Below, in pieces: positions 10,034 through 23,500 of a DNA stretch of 64,000 nucleotides. Position 1 is the first letter of the stretch. The number at the start of each line of letters is the position of its first letter. The stretch is from Anthopleura xanthogrammica (Eukaryota > Cnidaria > Anthozoa > Actiniaria > Actiniidae), in assembly GCA_964019055.1 (NCBI GenBank), contig OZ025210.1, positions 12,076,832-12,140,831 of the forward strand. The letters run 5' to 3'. The notes beneath the pieces were generated by a model. That model was not told the origin of the DNA, ran no database searches, and was given only the letters and a program-made list of their open reading frames with translations. The translations under genes and the position numbers were made by a program.

Positions 10034-10126
10034 GGCATATTGTTTATTTGTGGCCCGAGTAGCATCAATTTTGCGCCCGAGCGCAGAGAGGGTGCAAACG
10101 ATTCTACAAGGGCCACAATTAAACAA
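10034..10126. repeat. Short foldback MITE
   Basis: The ends ATATTGTTTATTTGTGGCC and GGCCACAATTAAACAATAT are inverted copies around a GCGCCCGAGCGCAG centre. Non-coding. Confidence 0.6.
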
Positions 10127-10337
10127 TATGTACGACAAAAGTCATGTTATTATTTAATATCATTAATTAATATACAAGACCAAATTATACAAAGTCTTCA
10201 AAATCAAAAGTTAGAAAACTCATAAATATTCATTAGGGTTTTAATCCAATCATGGCCATGGATAAGAACACGTGACGGTATTTATATATATCGATAGCAA
10301 ACCAAGAAACTTAAAGCCGGGGGCGGCTTTGATTGTT

Positions 10338-10497
10338 TTCAGGGGAGATCGGGGCTGACAAAATCCCTGATGAATAAAAGATTAGTTTTTTATGGGATTT
10401 AAAACTACTGATGAATTAAACATCAGTAGTTTTAAATGTCATATAACACTAATCTTTTATTCATTAGAGTTTTTATCAGACCCGATATTCCCTGAAA
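10338..10497. repeat. Foldback MITE
   Basis: Arms TTCAGGGGAGATCGGG / CCCGATATTCCCTGAA and AATAAAAGATTAG / CTAATCTTTTATT pair around a small central hairpin (ACTACTGATG). Non-coding; 10.5-10.9 kb beyond it shows nothing recognisable. Confidence 0.65.
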
Positions 10498-10926
10498 ACT
10501 ACACCAACAAATAACAAACATAAAATTAAAAAAACGTGAAACTGTTCAGAAATACAACTATAACCGTTGTATCTTTAATTGACATTCATCATGAAATACA
10601 TTGCCTTTTCAAGAACTAATTACATACTACTCAGAACTACTTACAAGCAGAAACTACTTATTTATGTTAAAGTTAATGGTACAATTTTTAAATACGGGAT
10701 TGCTAAGCACAGTTGTCAACACATTAGAGCCAGGAATTACATTTTTGAAATCACCCGGAATATCTGGAATTTGGATTGCACCCAAGATATCATCACTAAT
10801 ATCACGATCTAACTCCCAAAGATTGTTAAATTCACTCGCAAAATCTGTCTAAAACCTTACGGAACTGAGCAAACCTAAAAGAAAAAAAACAAAGTCTGCT
10901 AAACTACCCCAGTGACAATGTTATTT

Positions 10927-11352
10927 CTACTTATAGTATTCTTTATTCTTCGAGACTAACCTTTTATCACTTCTATCCAAAATATTGATGCCCTCTTCGG
11001 TTCGTTTTTCGGCCAGAAATCGGTTGATGCCACAAGTAATAGCGTAAAGACTACTCGGAGGGTAATTTTTTCCATCCTTTTTCGCCACTTCTTCAATGAA
11101 TTTCACGAACCAAAAGTTTAAGGACTCCGCATTCATCTCCTCTAGACTTGTACTTAAATCTTGAAAGGACTCTTTACCCGGGAATTTTAAACTTGAATCT
11201 TCTTTAGCCGCAATGATATTTTTACGGGAACTCTGCCATTCTCGAAATATTTTAGTTGCCCATTTCGTAGCATAGCTAGTCTTCGCTGGTACTGCTCCAT
11301 CAAGACACGAGGCCTCTTGGTTTCTAGTTTTAGGCAACTTGAATCTACTCAT
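10927..11352 (-). CDS. Crypton/DUF3504-like protein, N-terminal core-binding half only
   Basis: From the ATG at 11352 the frame gives about 141 residues. The block KTSYATKWATKIFREWQSSR, followed by LNFWFVKFIEEVAKKDG and YPPSSLYAITCGINRFL, has the pattern of the N-terminal SAM-like/core-binding region found in Crypton-derived tyrosine recombinase proteins (QRICH1/ZMYM-like, DUF3504) that are abundant in cnidarians. The catalytic domain with the R-H-R-Y residues is absent: the frame stops at 10927 after a charged tail. It may be a truncated copy, a single exon of a larger gene, or a domesticated DNA-binding fragment. No downstream exon was found. I chose Met 11352 because the residues before it in the longer frame have no family similarity. 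Confidence 0.5.
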   Translation of the reverse strand: MSRFKLPKTRNQEASCLDGAVPAKTSYATKWATKIFREWQSSRKNIIAAKEDSSLKFPGKESFQDLSTSLEEMNAESLNFWFVKFIEEVAKKDGKNYPPSSLYAITCGINRFLAEKRTEEGINILDRSDKRLVSKNKEYYK

Positions 11353-11359
11353 CTTGTCG

Positions 11360-12560
11360 AATGCAAGGCAAAATGCAAATTTACTTTGAAATACAAACTT
11401 TTCAAGTACAAAGTAGCTCCCTACGGAATTTGTTACTAAGTCAGCTTTCATGGATCATCAATCTCGCACGTCCCTTGAGATTCACTAAACTGCAACTTGT
11501 TCAATATTGTGTACTAAAAAATATCATCTTTGATCAAAATTAACGAAATTTTCAAGCAACTGGCATTATTTACACCATATGAAAATAAGTATGAGTTTCC
11601 TAAGCCATTTATAAAACTCGAGCCCGTGTTTTATCGGCTATAAAGATACGAGCCTTCGGCTCGTATCTCGTTTTATAAACATTACTTAGAATTTTAATAA
11701 AACATTTTCATTTAAAAACAAAGTTTTTATACATACAAAACAAGAAAACATCAAACGCACGCGCTTTGAAATGGTTTCCTTAAGATCTGATTGGCTGACA
11801 GCAGTCGTAAGACATTCTCTCGACCAATGAGATCGAAGCAGGGCGGTAAATGCAATTGCAGCCCGTGCGCTTGGCGTTTGGCCCGCTAAACTAAACGTTT
11901 TAAAAAAGATTCCAAGATTACAACATGGATTCGTAAGTAATTAAGCAAGCAAGTCAACAAGAAAGCAAACAAGAAAGCAAGCAAGCAAGCTTAAAATAAA
12001 AAATTTACAATAATTGTTACAAGCTATCGAGTCTCAAAACCTTGTACAACTATTTAACTTTTAGTAAAATATTATGAAGTTATGAGTGAAAGCAACAGCA
12101 AAACATCAACTGATTTTGAAGCGAACTTCACAATTTTTATCAACATCAATTTTCAATTTTCAAAATCAATTTTGAGGTGAAGTTTTAAAAAATGTGACAG
12201 AACGTTCACCAGGTTTATCGTCTTGTCTTGTCTTGTCTTGTCTTAGGGCTATGGCTTTCTATTCGGTACTAAAAATCACTGTGACATATTACATGGGTGC
12301 TTATATACGTCCTAGACACACAGGGCAACTTTTGCGCACAACGTTACACTCAGTTACAAAATTCTGCATCCTGTTGAAGTGGACAATTCTTTAGTGATAC
12401 ACGCACAACATTGCGGGAGAAATAGAATCGAGATTTTCTTCTGCAACGTTCTACAGAACTAGTTTTATAGCTTAACACGAACTTCAGCGATGCTGTCAAA
12501 GGCATGACGTTCTCATCCAATGAAATGCGGATTTTCCAGGCATTGCTGGTCAGAATTAAT
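11360..12560. other. Gap without a recognised gene
   Basis: A+T-rich DNA with a short GCAAGCAA/GAAAGCAA run near 11941-11990, a CTTGT run near 12223-12245, and an inverted TACGAGCC/GGCTCGTA pair near 11650. No exon with convincing splice sites was found on either strand. Confidence 0.5.
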
Positions 12561-12567
12561 AGTTGTT

Positions 12568-12680
12568 ATTACGGATGCATGCAAATGAGATGCAAATGAG
12601 ATAACAAGCATCGTATCAGTCGACCCGATAGCCTCACTTGTATGATTCTTAAAACAAAAGAATATCTCATTTGCATGCAT
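12568..12680. repeat. Small MITE, second copy of the 5190-5300 family
   Basis: The ends GCATGCAAATGAGAT and ATCTCATTTGCATGC are inverted, and the interior contains GATAGCCTCACTTGTATGATT as in the copy at 5.2 kb. Between the two copies the left part differs by a short tandem duplication of GCAAATGAGAT. Confidence 0.65.
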
Positions 12681-12696
12681 TCCTAATAGATCATTT

Positions 12697-13012
12697 TGTT
12701 TTATCACTATTTTCGACTTCGTGCGCTTTAAACACAATAGGTGCATCAAAAATTGTATGAAATTTGAAAATCTTTAGAATTTGAACAAACGATGCTTGTA
12801 TTTCATTGTTGTGATTAACAATGAGTCGGGCCATACCAATGCACAACACTTACGTATGCTGAAATTATGAACTGACTACAACTATTGTTCAACAACAATG
12901 AAATACAAGCATCGTTTGTTCAAATTCTAAAGATGTTCAAATTCCGTACAATCTTTGATGCACCTATTATTTTTTTAGCGCACGAAGTCGAAAAAAGTGA
13001 TAGAGCAAAAAG
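12697..13012. repeat. Foldback element, arms about 130 bp
   Basis: Left arm from ATCACTATTTTCGACTTCGTGC and right arm ending GCACGAAGTCGAAAAAAGTGAT pair along GGTGCATC and the AAATACAAGCATCGTTTG block. The loop near 12820-12880 is unpaired. Non-coding. Confidence 0.7.
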
Positions 13013-13525
13013 GTCTACTAACAGCTATTCTTCGAATTGAACGCCAGCGAAAAACCCTTACGCATGCGTGCCTTTCAGCACGTTTTTCCAGAAATATATA
13101 TAAAGCGTTTTAGTGAGAAAATAAATCTTCGCTTTCTCCAAATATACAAATCAAGTTTACTAGTATACACTTTTGTAATGAGACCAAGATACTGCATTGT
13201 GAAAGACAATATGAAAGAGTAATCCTTTAGTTCAAAAAGGGACCTCAAGTTTTGCATTTTGTCCTTTTTTCAAAATCAAATCAGTTCGCATATTTCTACA
13301 ATAGCACGAAGACGTTTTGGACAAATTTGCTTACAGACTACGAGCATGCGCAGACGCTTTTTAATCGTGTATTCGATGTTTTGATTAACAGTATTGTTGC
13401 TGGAAAAGTGAAAAATACATTGAAAATATTTCGCCATTAATGCTGTGCGCATCAGTTGCATTGTGTGTCGGGCCTTAAGATTACTATTCTAAGTGGTCAC
13501 TAAGAAAATAAACTGCATTGCAGCA

Positions 13526-13831
13526 TCAGATCTCATTGACAAAAGGTTGCATTGGGACAGTGGTTTTAGTTGATGTGACGGTGCCAGCAGCGGGAGGGAC
13601 CACCACAACAGAGCCACCAGACTTAGTTCTGCAGCAACGACAACAGCAGCAGCAGCAACATGTCCCCAAGGTACTGAGGACAACCAGTCCACCACAAACC
13701 ACCAGAATCTTTAGGAGGGTGGAGAGGGACTTCCACCAGCGTACGATTCCTGTGAGGAGAGAAAGGAAAGAATCAATTGCAAGCGAACACTGGTCAGAAG
13801 ATGGCATTAGACTAGTTGAGCAAGAAAGGAG

Positions 13832-13919
<88 letters not shown>

Positions 13920-15298
13920 ACAAATAAACAAGCAACGAAGCGAGGAAGCAAGCTAGCAGGCAAATAAACAAGCAAGGGACAAGCAAACAAGCAAACAAGC
14001 AAGCAAAGAAACAAGCAAACAAGCAAACAAGCAAACAAGCAAACAAGCAAACAAGCAAACAAGCAAACAAGCAAACAAGCAAACAAGCAAACAAGCAAAC
14101 AAGCAAACAAACAAACAAGCAAACAAGCAAACAAGCAAACAAGCAAACAAGCAAACAAGCAAACAAGCAAACAAGCAAACAAGCAAACAAGCAAACAAGC
14201 AAACAAGCAAACAAGCAAACAAGCAAACAAGCAAACAAGCAAACAAGCAAACAAGCAAACAAGCAAACAAGCAAACAAGCAAACAAGCAAACAAGCAAAC
14301 AAGCAAACAAGCAAACAAGCAAACAAGCAAACAAGCAAACAAGCAAACAAGCAAACAAGCAAACAAGCAAACAAGCAAACAAGCAAACAAGCAAACAAGC
14401 AAACAAGCAAACAAGCAAACAAGCAAACAAGCAAACAAGCAAACAAGCAAACAAGCAAACAAGCAAACAAGCAAACAAGCAAACAAGCAAACAAGCAAAC
14501 AAACGGCAAAAGGACAAAGGACTGAATGAATTTATGTGAAAGACCATCAAGCTTTTTCTTACCACATTCCCAGGTCGATATGGGCAGATCACTTTCATCT
14601 AGAGTTAGACTGGTAACCGTCTCAAACTCTCCAAAAATCTCGAATCCAGACAAGAGTATTATCTTGCGATAAAAGGGGGAAAAAGTTAGAAGAGCGAGCT
14701 AGTCTGATCTTGAGCTGCATCAACGCATACTGCATAGAATACGATGGGTTATAGGTAAGCTGAACACTTTAGTATAAAACGAGAACTGGCGAGCAATTTA
14801 ATTACAACTGCAATGATATATCATACCTTTAGTTTCAGGTTTGATCCAGTGTCTTCCAGTTTGACTTTCAAATAGATCCCAGCGGTCACAAATTTCCCAG
14901 GAACCTTAACTGACAAACCAGGAACTGGAATCCTCTCGTCGGACTTGAAGTTGTGGCTCCAAGAGAATCCGAGTGCTTTCACAGTAATGTCAATGGTCGG
15001 GGGATCATCGCACTTGTTAAGCTTGATAGTCAAGGTTAGATCTTTGTCACCGAGGATTTGGTCTTTGCACGTGATTTCAGTGCAATCAGAGGCGGTTACG
15101 TCACACCCCGGACCCAAAGCCCTTGATAGATCTGGGCAATCATCGTTATAGTTGATGTTGAATGCTGATAGAACAAGGAGAAAGCGAAATAATATTAATA
15201 ATAATAATAATAACAATATCAAAAAATTTCAAAGAACCTAATAAAATGTCAATGATAATGATAATAATAATAATAACAATAATAATAATAATAATAAC

Positions 15299-15333
<35 letters not shown>

Positions 15334-15349
15334 TAATAATAATAATAAC

Positions 15350-15396
<47 letters not shown>

Positions 15397-15430
15397 TAAT
15401 AATAATAACAATAATAATAATAATAATAAC

Positions 15431-15468
<38 letters not shown>

Positions 15469-15568
15469 TAATAATAATAATAATAACAATAATAATAATA
15501 ATAATAACAATAATAATAATAATAATAACAATAATAATAATAATAATAATAACAATAATAATAATAAC

Positions 15569-15606
<38 letters not shown>

Positions 15607-15649
15607 TAATAATAATAATAATAATAACAATAATAATAATAACAATAAC

Positions 15650-15747
<98 letters not shown>

Positions 15748-15760
15748 TAATAATAATAAC

Positions 15761-15798
<38 letters not shown>

Positions 15799-15894
15799 TA
15801 ATAACAATAATAATAATAATAATATCTAATATGTATACTAAATTCTAATTGTATCTAATATCTAATATCTAAATTATTATCATTATTATTACTG

Positions 15895-15929
<35 letters not shown>

Positions 15930-15970
15930 GTTTTTAATTATTATTATTATTATTATTATTATTGTTTTTA

Positions 15971-16006
<36 letters not shown>

Positions 16007-17491
16007 GTTTTTAATTATTTTATTTTAACCTCAGAAAAAAATTTTTTTTACATAATATGATTTTTCCCTGGTAAAATTACTAGTCGGGTCTTTTCCCAAG
16101 ACCTAAGACTTCAAACTGACATTTCAAAACCTAACCGAAACCTTTAACCTATTGTTACAATGCTGCTTGACGTTATCTTTTTCTTTCTTTTATCCCCCCC
16201 CCCCCCCCCTGCTGTACTAAGTGTTAGAGTAAAATATCAATACAGTATATTTTTTAGGTTATTTAGTTCTTCAGGTTTATCAAGAGTTACTCCCAAGTGC
16301 CTGGGGCATTTATGTGTGTGAAAGCCGTACGAAATAAGTACGAGCAAGAATTCTTTTCGGATAGGGAGAATCGCTTGTCTGTTGAAGAAATAGGGAGAGT
16401 TTATGAGAAAGCTTTTGCCGGACTGATCCACTCTTATATAATGCAAGAGAGAAGAATGCTCTCTCCAACTCTTGTAGTTCCCTATACTGAACTGACTTAT
16501 GTCCCTGACTAGCTTGGTCGATAGCATGCTGTTGTTCTTAATTAGTGAATAAAATAATATGTATTCTTTACTAGCATATATTTTGGTTCAAGCATGAATG
16601 TATTCTAAATGCATTGCCGAGTAATAACTAAATCTTTGATTAAAAAATATTTCAACTACTACAACCAATTCCATCACTCACAATCCACTTCTTACAGCCA
16701 TTCTCAGACACACGCGCACTGTTGCGATTTTTTCTGTCGCGACAAAGTAGGGTTTGGTGGACGTCAATCAAAGCGTTTCCATGACATTCCATACGCACAT
16801 GCCTTTGTAGCTTTGTGTTTTCCGACAGTGCTATGGAAACATTTTGATTGACGTCCACCAAAAACCAACTTGTCGCGACAGAAAAATTCGCAAGAGTGCG
16901 CGTGTGTCTGAGAATGGCTGTAATCAACGAAAGTAGTGTTCAGTAGTTTCGTGGTATTTTGAGGACAATTCTGGAGAGAAAGCTTATTATAGATGTAGAA
17001 CGGAAGTAAAAACATCGATTTTTGATGACTACCTGTCAAATTTATAAGACTCCATTTCACTTCCGTCCCCCCCTTACTCGAGGCGCAGATAAAACGAAAA
17101 CAAGCTTCTAAATTGTTGCTTTTTTTTTCTCTCTGGTGATTTTTTCTGTCCACACAGAACGTTTCATCCCAGTGGCGGATCCAGAATGATTTCAAGGGGG
17201 GTGACTGGTAATAGCAAGGCATTACATAGTGTCTTTTTTGGTCTTATCTTATCCTTTATTCTTATCATATTCAACTCCAAGGGGGGTGACACCCAATTCA
17301 CCCCCCCCCCCCTGGATCCGCCCTTGCATCCCTTGTCACTTATTGCGATTTTGAGCCGCCAATATGGGTTTATATTGGCGGCTAGTTGGGAGAAAATATA
17401 ATCCGTATTATTGTTATTGTTATTATTATTATTATTATTGTTATTATTATTATTATTATTATTATTGTTATTATTATTATTATTATTATTA

Positions 17492-17559
<68 letters not shown>

Positions 17560-20500
17560 GTTATTATTATTATTGTTATTATTATTATTATTATTATTAT
17601 TGTTATTATTATTATTATTATTATTGTTATTATTATTATTGTTATTATTATTATTTTATTTTAACCTCAGAAAAAAATTTTTTTTTTTACATAATATGAT
17701 TTTTCCCTGGTAAAATTACTAGTCGGGTCTTTTCCCAAGACCTAAGACTTCAAACTGACATTTCAAAACCTAACCGAAACCTTTAACCTATTGTTACAAT
17801 GCTGCTTGACGTTATCTTTTTCTTTCTTTTATCCCCCCCCCTTTTTTTTTTTTTTTCCTTAAAGTTCCAAGACTTTCCTTAATATTCTGGCAGTTCCTAA
17901 AATTGCTGTTGCTGTAAAGTGTTGTTATCCTGTTACTTATGTCTAACATAGTTACATATTCCTTCAGTCTCTTTGACACTGAGCCTAAACTTCCCACTAC
18001 TACTGGTACTACTTTGACCTTTGTTTTCCATATCTTTTTTAGTTCTCTGGCAAGGTCCTGGTATTTTTCTATCTTCTCAAGCTCTTTGATTTCAATCCTT
18101 CTGTCAGCAGGCACAGCTACATCGATAATCCAGGTTTTGTTCAATTCCTTCTCAACCAGAACTATATCCGGACGCCTAGCCTGGATTATCCTATCTGTCT
18201 GGATGGTAAAGTCCCACAGCAACTTCACTTCATGGTTCTCCATTACACTATCGGGATCATGTTCATACCATTTGTCACAACATGGTAATCCATATTTCTT
18301 GCAAAGTTCCCAGTGCAGTAGTCCAGCAAGTGTGTCGTGCCGACGCTTGTACTCTATCTGTGCAAGTTTACTGCAGGCACAAATAATATGTTCTACAGTT
18401 TCCTCACATGTGCCACACATTCTGCACTTTTCAGACACTTCTTGATTTTCGATTTTAGCCTTTATTGCGTTAGTTCTTATAGCTTGGTCTTGAGCAGCAA
18501 TGATTAGCCCTTCAGTTTCTCTCTTCAGATCACCGACTCTCAGCCAATTCCACGTCTCCTTATCAGCCACATCCTTGATTTGCTGATGGTACTGCCTCTG
18601 TAGGGGTTTCGTCATTATTTCTTCCCACCTTTGGTCTCTCTTTCTTTCCTTGTAATCCTTTGGTTGTTCCGCTGGTGCATGTTTTCCTATTTTACAAGCT
18701 GCAATCAACAACCTTTCTTGGCTGTTCTTAATATACTGTGCGAGGCTTCCTTCTTCCATTCTGATACAGTCTTCAATACTGATAAGGCCACGCCCTCCCT
18801 CAGTTCTTGGTAAATAGATACGGTTGACACAAGACCTGGGATGAAGAGCTCCATACATGCATAACAACTTTCTAGTTTTTCGATCCATTTCTTGCAGATC
18901 ATTCTTGGTCCAATTGACTATTCCTCCGCTGTAGCGAATCGATGATACAGCCCACGTATTGATTGCTTTCATGAGGTTACCTCCATTCAGCTTCGACTTA
19001 AGGAGTTTTCTCAGCCTTCTCTTATATTCAACTCGTAGCTTTTCCTTCATTTCTAAATGTAGGACATCATCAGCTTCCAGTACGCCCAAGTACTTATAAC
19101 AATCATCATTTTCTTCTAACGATCTAAGCTTTCTCCCATCTGGAAGAGCAATTCCATCACTCTTGATCTTCTTACCTCTATTCATGACCAGCACTGCACA
19201 TTTGGAAATTCCAAAGTCCATACCAATGTCGTCACTGAATATGCGCACTGTTTGGACGAGGGAATCAAGTTCTTTTTCATTCTTACTATAGAGTTTGAGA
19301 TCGTCCATGAATAGTAAGTGATTGATCTTTTCCTCGCTTTTACTGATCTTATAGCCAGCTTGGGTGCTTCTGAGTATATCGGTCAAAGGTATTAGTGCGA
19401 TCACGAATAGCAGTGGAGATAGTGAGTCTCCTTGGAATATTCCTCTCTTGAACTCCACTTCTCCAAGTATTTTTCCATTCGATGTTAGGGTTGTCCTCCA
19501 TAATGACATGCTCTTCTCCAATAAAGCTTTCACATTATCAGCTACACCAATCAACTCTAACGACTCTATTATCCACGAATGTGGAACAGAGTCATACGCT
19601 TTCTTGTAGTCAATCCACGCCATAGCTAAATTGGTCTTTCTTTTCTTGCAATCCCTCAGTAAGGCCTTGTCAATGCTTAGTTGATCTTTTGTCCCCCGGC
19701 TGTTCTTTCTGCAACCTTTCTGCTCGTCTGGTAGCAATTTGTTGTCGATCAGGTGGCAGTAGAGATCTTCTGATATCACCCCCGTTAAAAGTTTCCACAT
19801 CAAGGGAAGGCATGTGATTGGACGGTAATTAGACGGTATGTTGCCTTTATCAGGGTCTTTCATGATGAGCACTGTTCTTCCTTTAACCATCCATTCCGGG
19901 GTAGTTTGTGATGTTAAACAGACTTGTAGCTGTGCAGCTATTCTTTCATGCAAACTCACGAAGTTTTTCAACCAGAACCCATGTACATTATCCAGACCTG
20001 GTGATTTCCAGTTGCTCATTTTCCTCAGCCGATGTTTGATTTTCTTTGGTGTGATGGTGATTTCTGGCTGCTGGACTACATGCTGGTCATTCTTTGCCTT
20101 CCTCAGCCATTCGGCGTCCTTCTTGTGTTCTGCTTTATTGCTCCACAGCTGCCCCCAAAACTCTAAACTTTCCTCAGCATTTGGTGGTGCTTGTTCCTGC
20201 TTTTGTTCATCAATTTCTTCGTAAAATTGCTTTTGATTTGTTGTAAATAATCTGTTTTGCTGATACTGTCTTATTCTTTCCTCATAGCGCTTCACTTTAC
20301 TTGCCTTGGCCTTGATCCTTTGTTTCAGCTCTTCAATTACCACTTTCAATCCTTTACCTCTGACATTATACTTTCGCTCTAGCCGTTCCATCTTTCGAGA
20401 AGTCCCAACTGTTTGGATGTTGATTTGTTGAAGTCTGCTTAAGTCCCTTCTCATCATGTAAGAATAGTAATTCAAATTTGATATTACGCACATAATTTCT

Positions 20501-23500
20501 TTTCTTTTTCTTTTCTCCGTAAGAAGAAAGATTAAGGGGTATTTGGTTCATATCTATCGGACCTGATCGGCCTATCTCTTCTAATTTTATCTAAACACTG
20601 ATTGCTCTTTACAAGCTGCCTTTAATTTTCTATTATTCAAGATCTATAAACTCATTTTTGCATATATTTATTATATCGATTTGATATGTTTCTTGTTTCA
20701 TTTTATTTCTCTAGAAGATGCCTTATTTTCGTTATTAACTGCTAAAGTTTTGTTTGTTTTTAAATTTGTGTGATTTGACAAAATTTAAAATTTGCTCGAG
20801 CGTAACCGTCAAGCTGAGATAGAGCGCGCGCTCGGAAACAACTGCTGTCACCCAGCTCGCGCAAAATCTGGACGAGCTGAAGTTCTTCTGCGAAATAAAC
20901 TCCGTAGGGAAAGAAGGTCCTCATGGACACAATTACTCACAATAACTGTGATGAAATGATGAAATCAAGAACCAATGAAAACGATGAAAACAGAACCGAA
21001 GCAAATGACGGTTCTTCATCCAGCATCGACCAAGTGTGTGGACAGGCTGGTCGACGTCGTGAAAATGTAACTGTCCAAAATCAAACACGAAAAGCAAGAA
21101 AGAAGTGGAATAAAGAAGAAAATAGAACTTTGATGGAATGTTATATGAAGAGTGAGCCCGAGAAGAGAGGCTATAGAAAGAGGTTGCTTGAACTATGGGA
21201 AGAAAGAGGAATGGACCAACAAACTGAACAAAGACTAGCGGATCAAGTAAGAGCTATCCGGAAAGGAAAATGGTTTACAGAATTAGAGATAGAGGAAATT
21301 CAGAGGAAGGTAACCGAAATCAGACAAATTGACACTGAAGAACGGAGTCCTGGAACAGACCATAGCACTGGGACAGAGGAGAATTGCTCGACCACACACG
21401 ACGATGGTACAGAAGAAAATCAACGAGAAATAATACCTGAAGAAATGGAAATGACAGATGAACAAAACGCAATAATGTCTCGACTGTATGAAATACTACA
21501 CAAAACAGATCGAGAGAGATTACCAGATCTTCGCGGAGTATTTAGGAAAAAGCTGTTAGACCAAGTCAAAGCTGTCGATAGTGTGCTGCAAACTATTCCT
21601 ACGAATGATATTACAGAGACAAACGACCTTGTGTATGCCGCTGCTGCTGTGGTAACTGAAAGAGTGGGAGTGAAGATCAAAAAGAAAAGGAAGAATGGAG
21701 AACCACCCTGGAAAAGAAGGCTACAAGGACAGATTAGCGAGATGAGAAGGGACTTAAGCAGACTTCAACAAATCAACATCCAAACAGTTGGGACTTCTCG
21801 AAAGATGGAACGGCTAGAGCGAAAGTATAATGTCAGAGGTAAAGGATTGAAAGTGGTAATTGAAGAGCTGAAACAAAGGATCAAGGCCAAGGCAAGTAAA
21901 GTGAAGCGCTATGAGGAAAGAATAAGACAGTATCAGCAAAACAGATTATTTACAACAAATCAAAAGCAATTTTACGAAGAAATTGATGAACAAAAGCAGG
22001 AACAAGCACCACCAAATGCTGAGGAAAGTTTAGAGTTTTGGGGGCAGCTGTGGAGCAATAAAGCAGAACACAAGAAGGACGCCGAATGGCTGAGGAAGGC
22101 AAAGAATGACCAGCATGTAGTCCAGCAGCCAGAAATCACCATCACACCAAAGAAAATCAAACATCGGCTGAGGAAAATGAGCAACTGGAAATCACCAGGT
22201 CTGGATAATGTACATGGGTTCTGGTTGAAAAACTTCGTGAGTTTGCATGAAAGAATAGCTGCACAGCTACAAGTCTGTTTAACATCACAAACTACCCCGG
22301 AATGGATGGTTAAAGGAAGAACAGTGCTCATCATGAAAGACCCTGATAAAGGCAACATACCGTCTAATTACCGTCCAATCACATGCCTTCCCTTGATGTG
22401 GAAACTTTTAACGGGGGTGATATCAGAAGATCTCTACTGCCACCTGATCGACAACAAATTGCTACCAGACGAGCAGAAAGGTTGCAGAAAGAACAGCCGG
22501 GGGACAAAAGATCAACTAAGCATTGACAAGGCCTTACTGAGGGATTGCAAGAAAAGAAAGACCAATTTAGCTATGGCGTGGATTGACTACAAGAAAGCAT
22601 ATGACTCTGTTCCACATTCGTGGATAATAGAGTCGTTAGAGTTGATTGGTGTAGCTGATAATGTGAAAGCTTTATTGGAGAAGAGCATGTCATTATGGAG
22701 GACAACCCTAACATCGAATGGAAAAATACTTGGAGAAGTGGAGTTCAAGAGAGGAATATTCCAAGGAGACTCACTATCTCCACTGCTATTCGTGATCGCA
22801 CTAATACCTTTGACCGATATACTCAGAAGCACCCAAGCTGGCTATAAGATCAGTAAAAGCGAGGAAAAGATCAATCACTTACTATTCATGGACGATCTCA
22901 AACTCTATAGTAAGAATGAAAAAGAACTTGATTCCCTCGTCCAAACAGTGCGCATATTCAGTGACGACATTGGTATGGACTTTGGAATTTCCAAATGTGC
23001 AGTGCTGGTCATGAATAGAGGTAAGAAGATCAAGAGTGATGGAATTGCTCTTCCAGATGGGAGAAAGCTTAGATCGTTAGAAGAAAATGATGATTGTTAT
23101 AAGTACTTGGGCGTACTGGAAGCTGATGATGTCCTACATTTAGAAATGAAGGAAAAGCTACGAGTTGAATATAAGAGAAGGCTGAGAAAACTCCTTAAGT
23201 CGAAGCTGAATGGAGGTAACCTCATGAAAGCAATCAATACGTGGGCTGTATCATCGATTCGCTACAGCGGAGGAATAGTCAATTGGACCAAGAATGATCT
23301 GCAAGAAATGGATCGAAAAACTAGAAAGTTGTTATGCATGTATGGAGCTCTTCATCCCAGGTCTTGTGTCAACCGTATCTATTTACCAAGAACTGAGGGA
23401 GGGCGTGGCCTTATCAGTATTGAAGACTGTATCAGAATGGAAGAAGGAAGCCTCGCACAGTATATTAAGAACAGCCAAGAAAGGTTGTTGATTGCAGCTT

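Larger units (their letters stand above)
16210..20455 (-). repeat. Left arm of a long inverted duplication (about 4.2 kb)
   Basis: The reverse complement of 21741-25972. It carries a 5'-truncated reverse transcriptase, its poly-A/poly-G junction, the 190 bp cassette, an AAT microsatellite, a GCCGCCAATAT palindrome and a foldback MITE at 16690-16926. Differences between arms are few: a 12 bp indel near 16345 versus 25830, microsatellite length, and several bases at the 3' end of the reverse-transcriptase frame. Confidence 0.9.

Noticed and set aside
15162..15848. Poly-Ile and poly-Leu frames
   Set aside because: AAT microsatellite in the intron beside exon 2 of member B.
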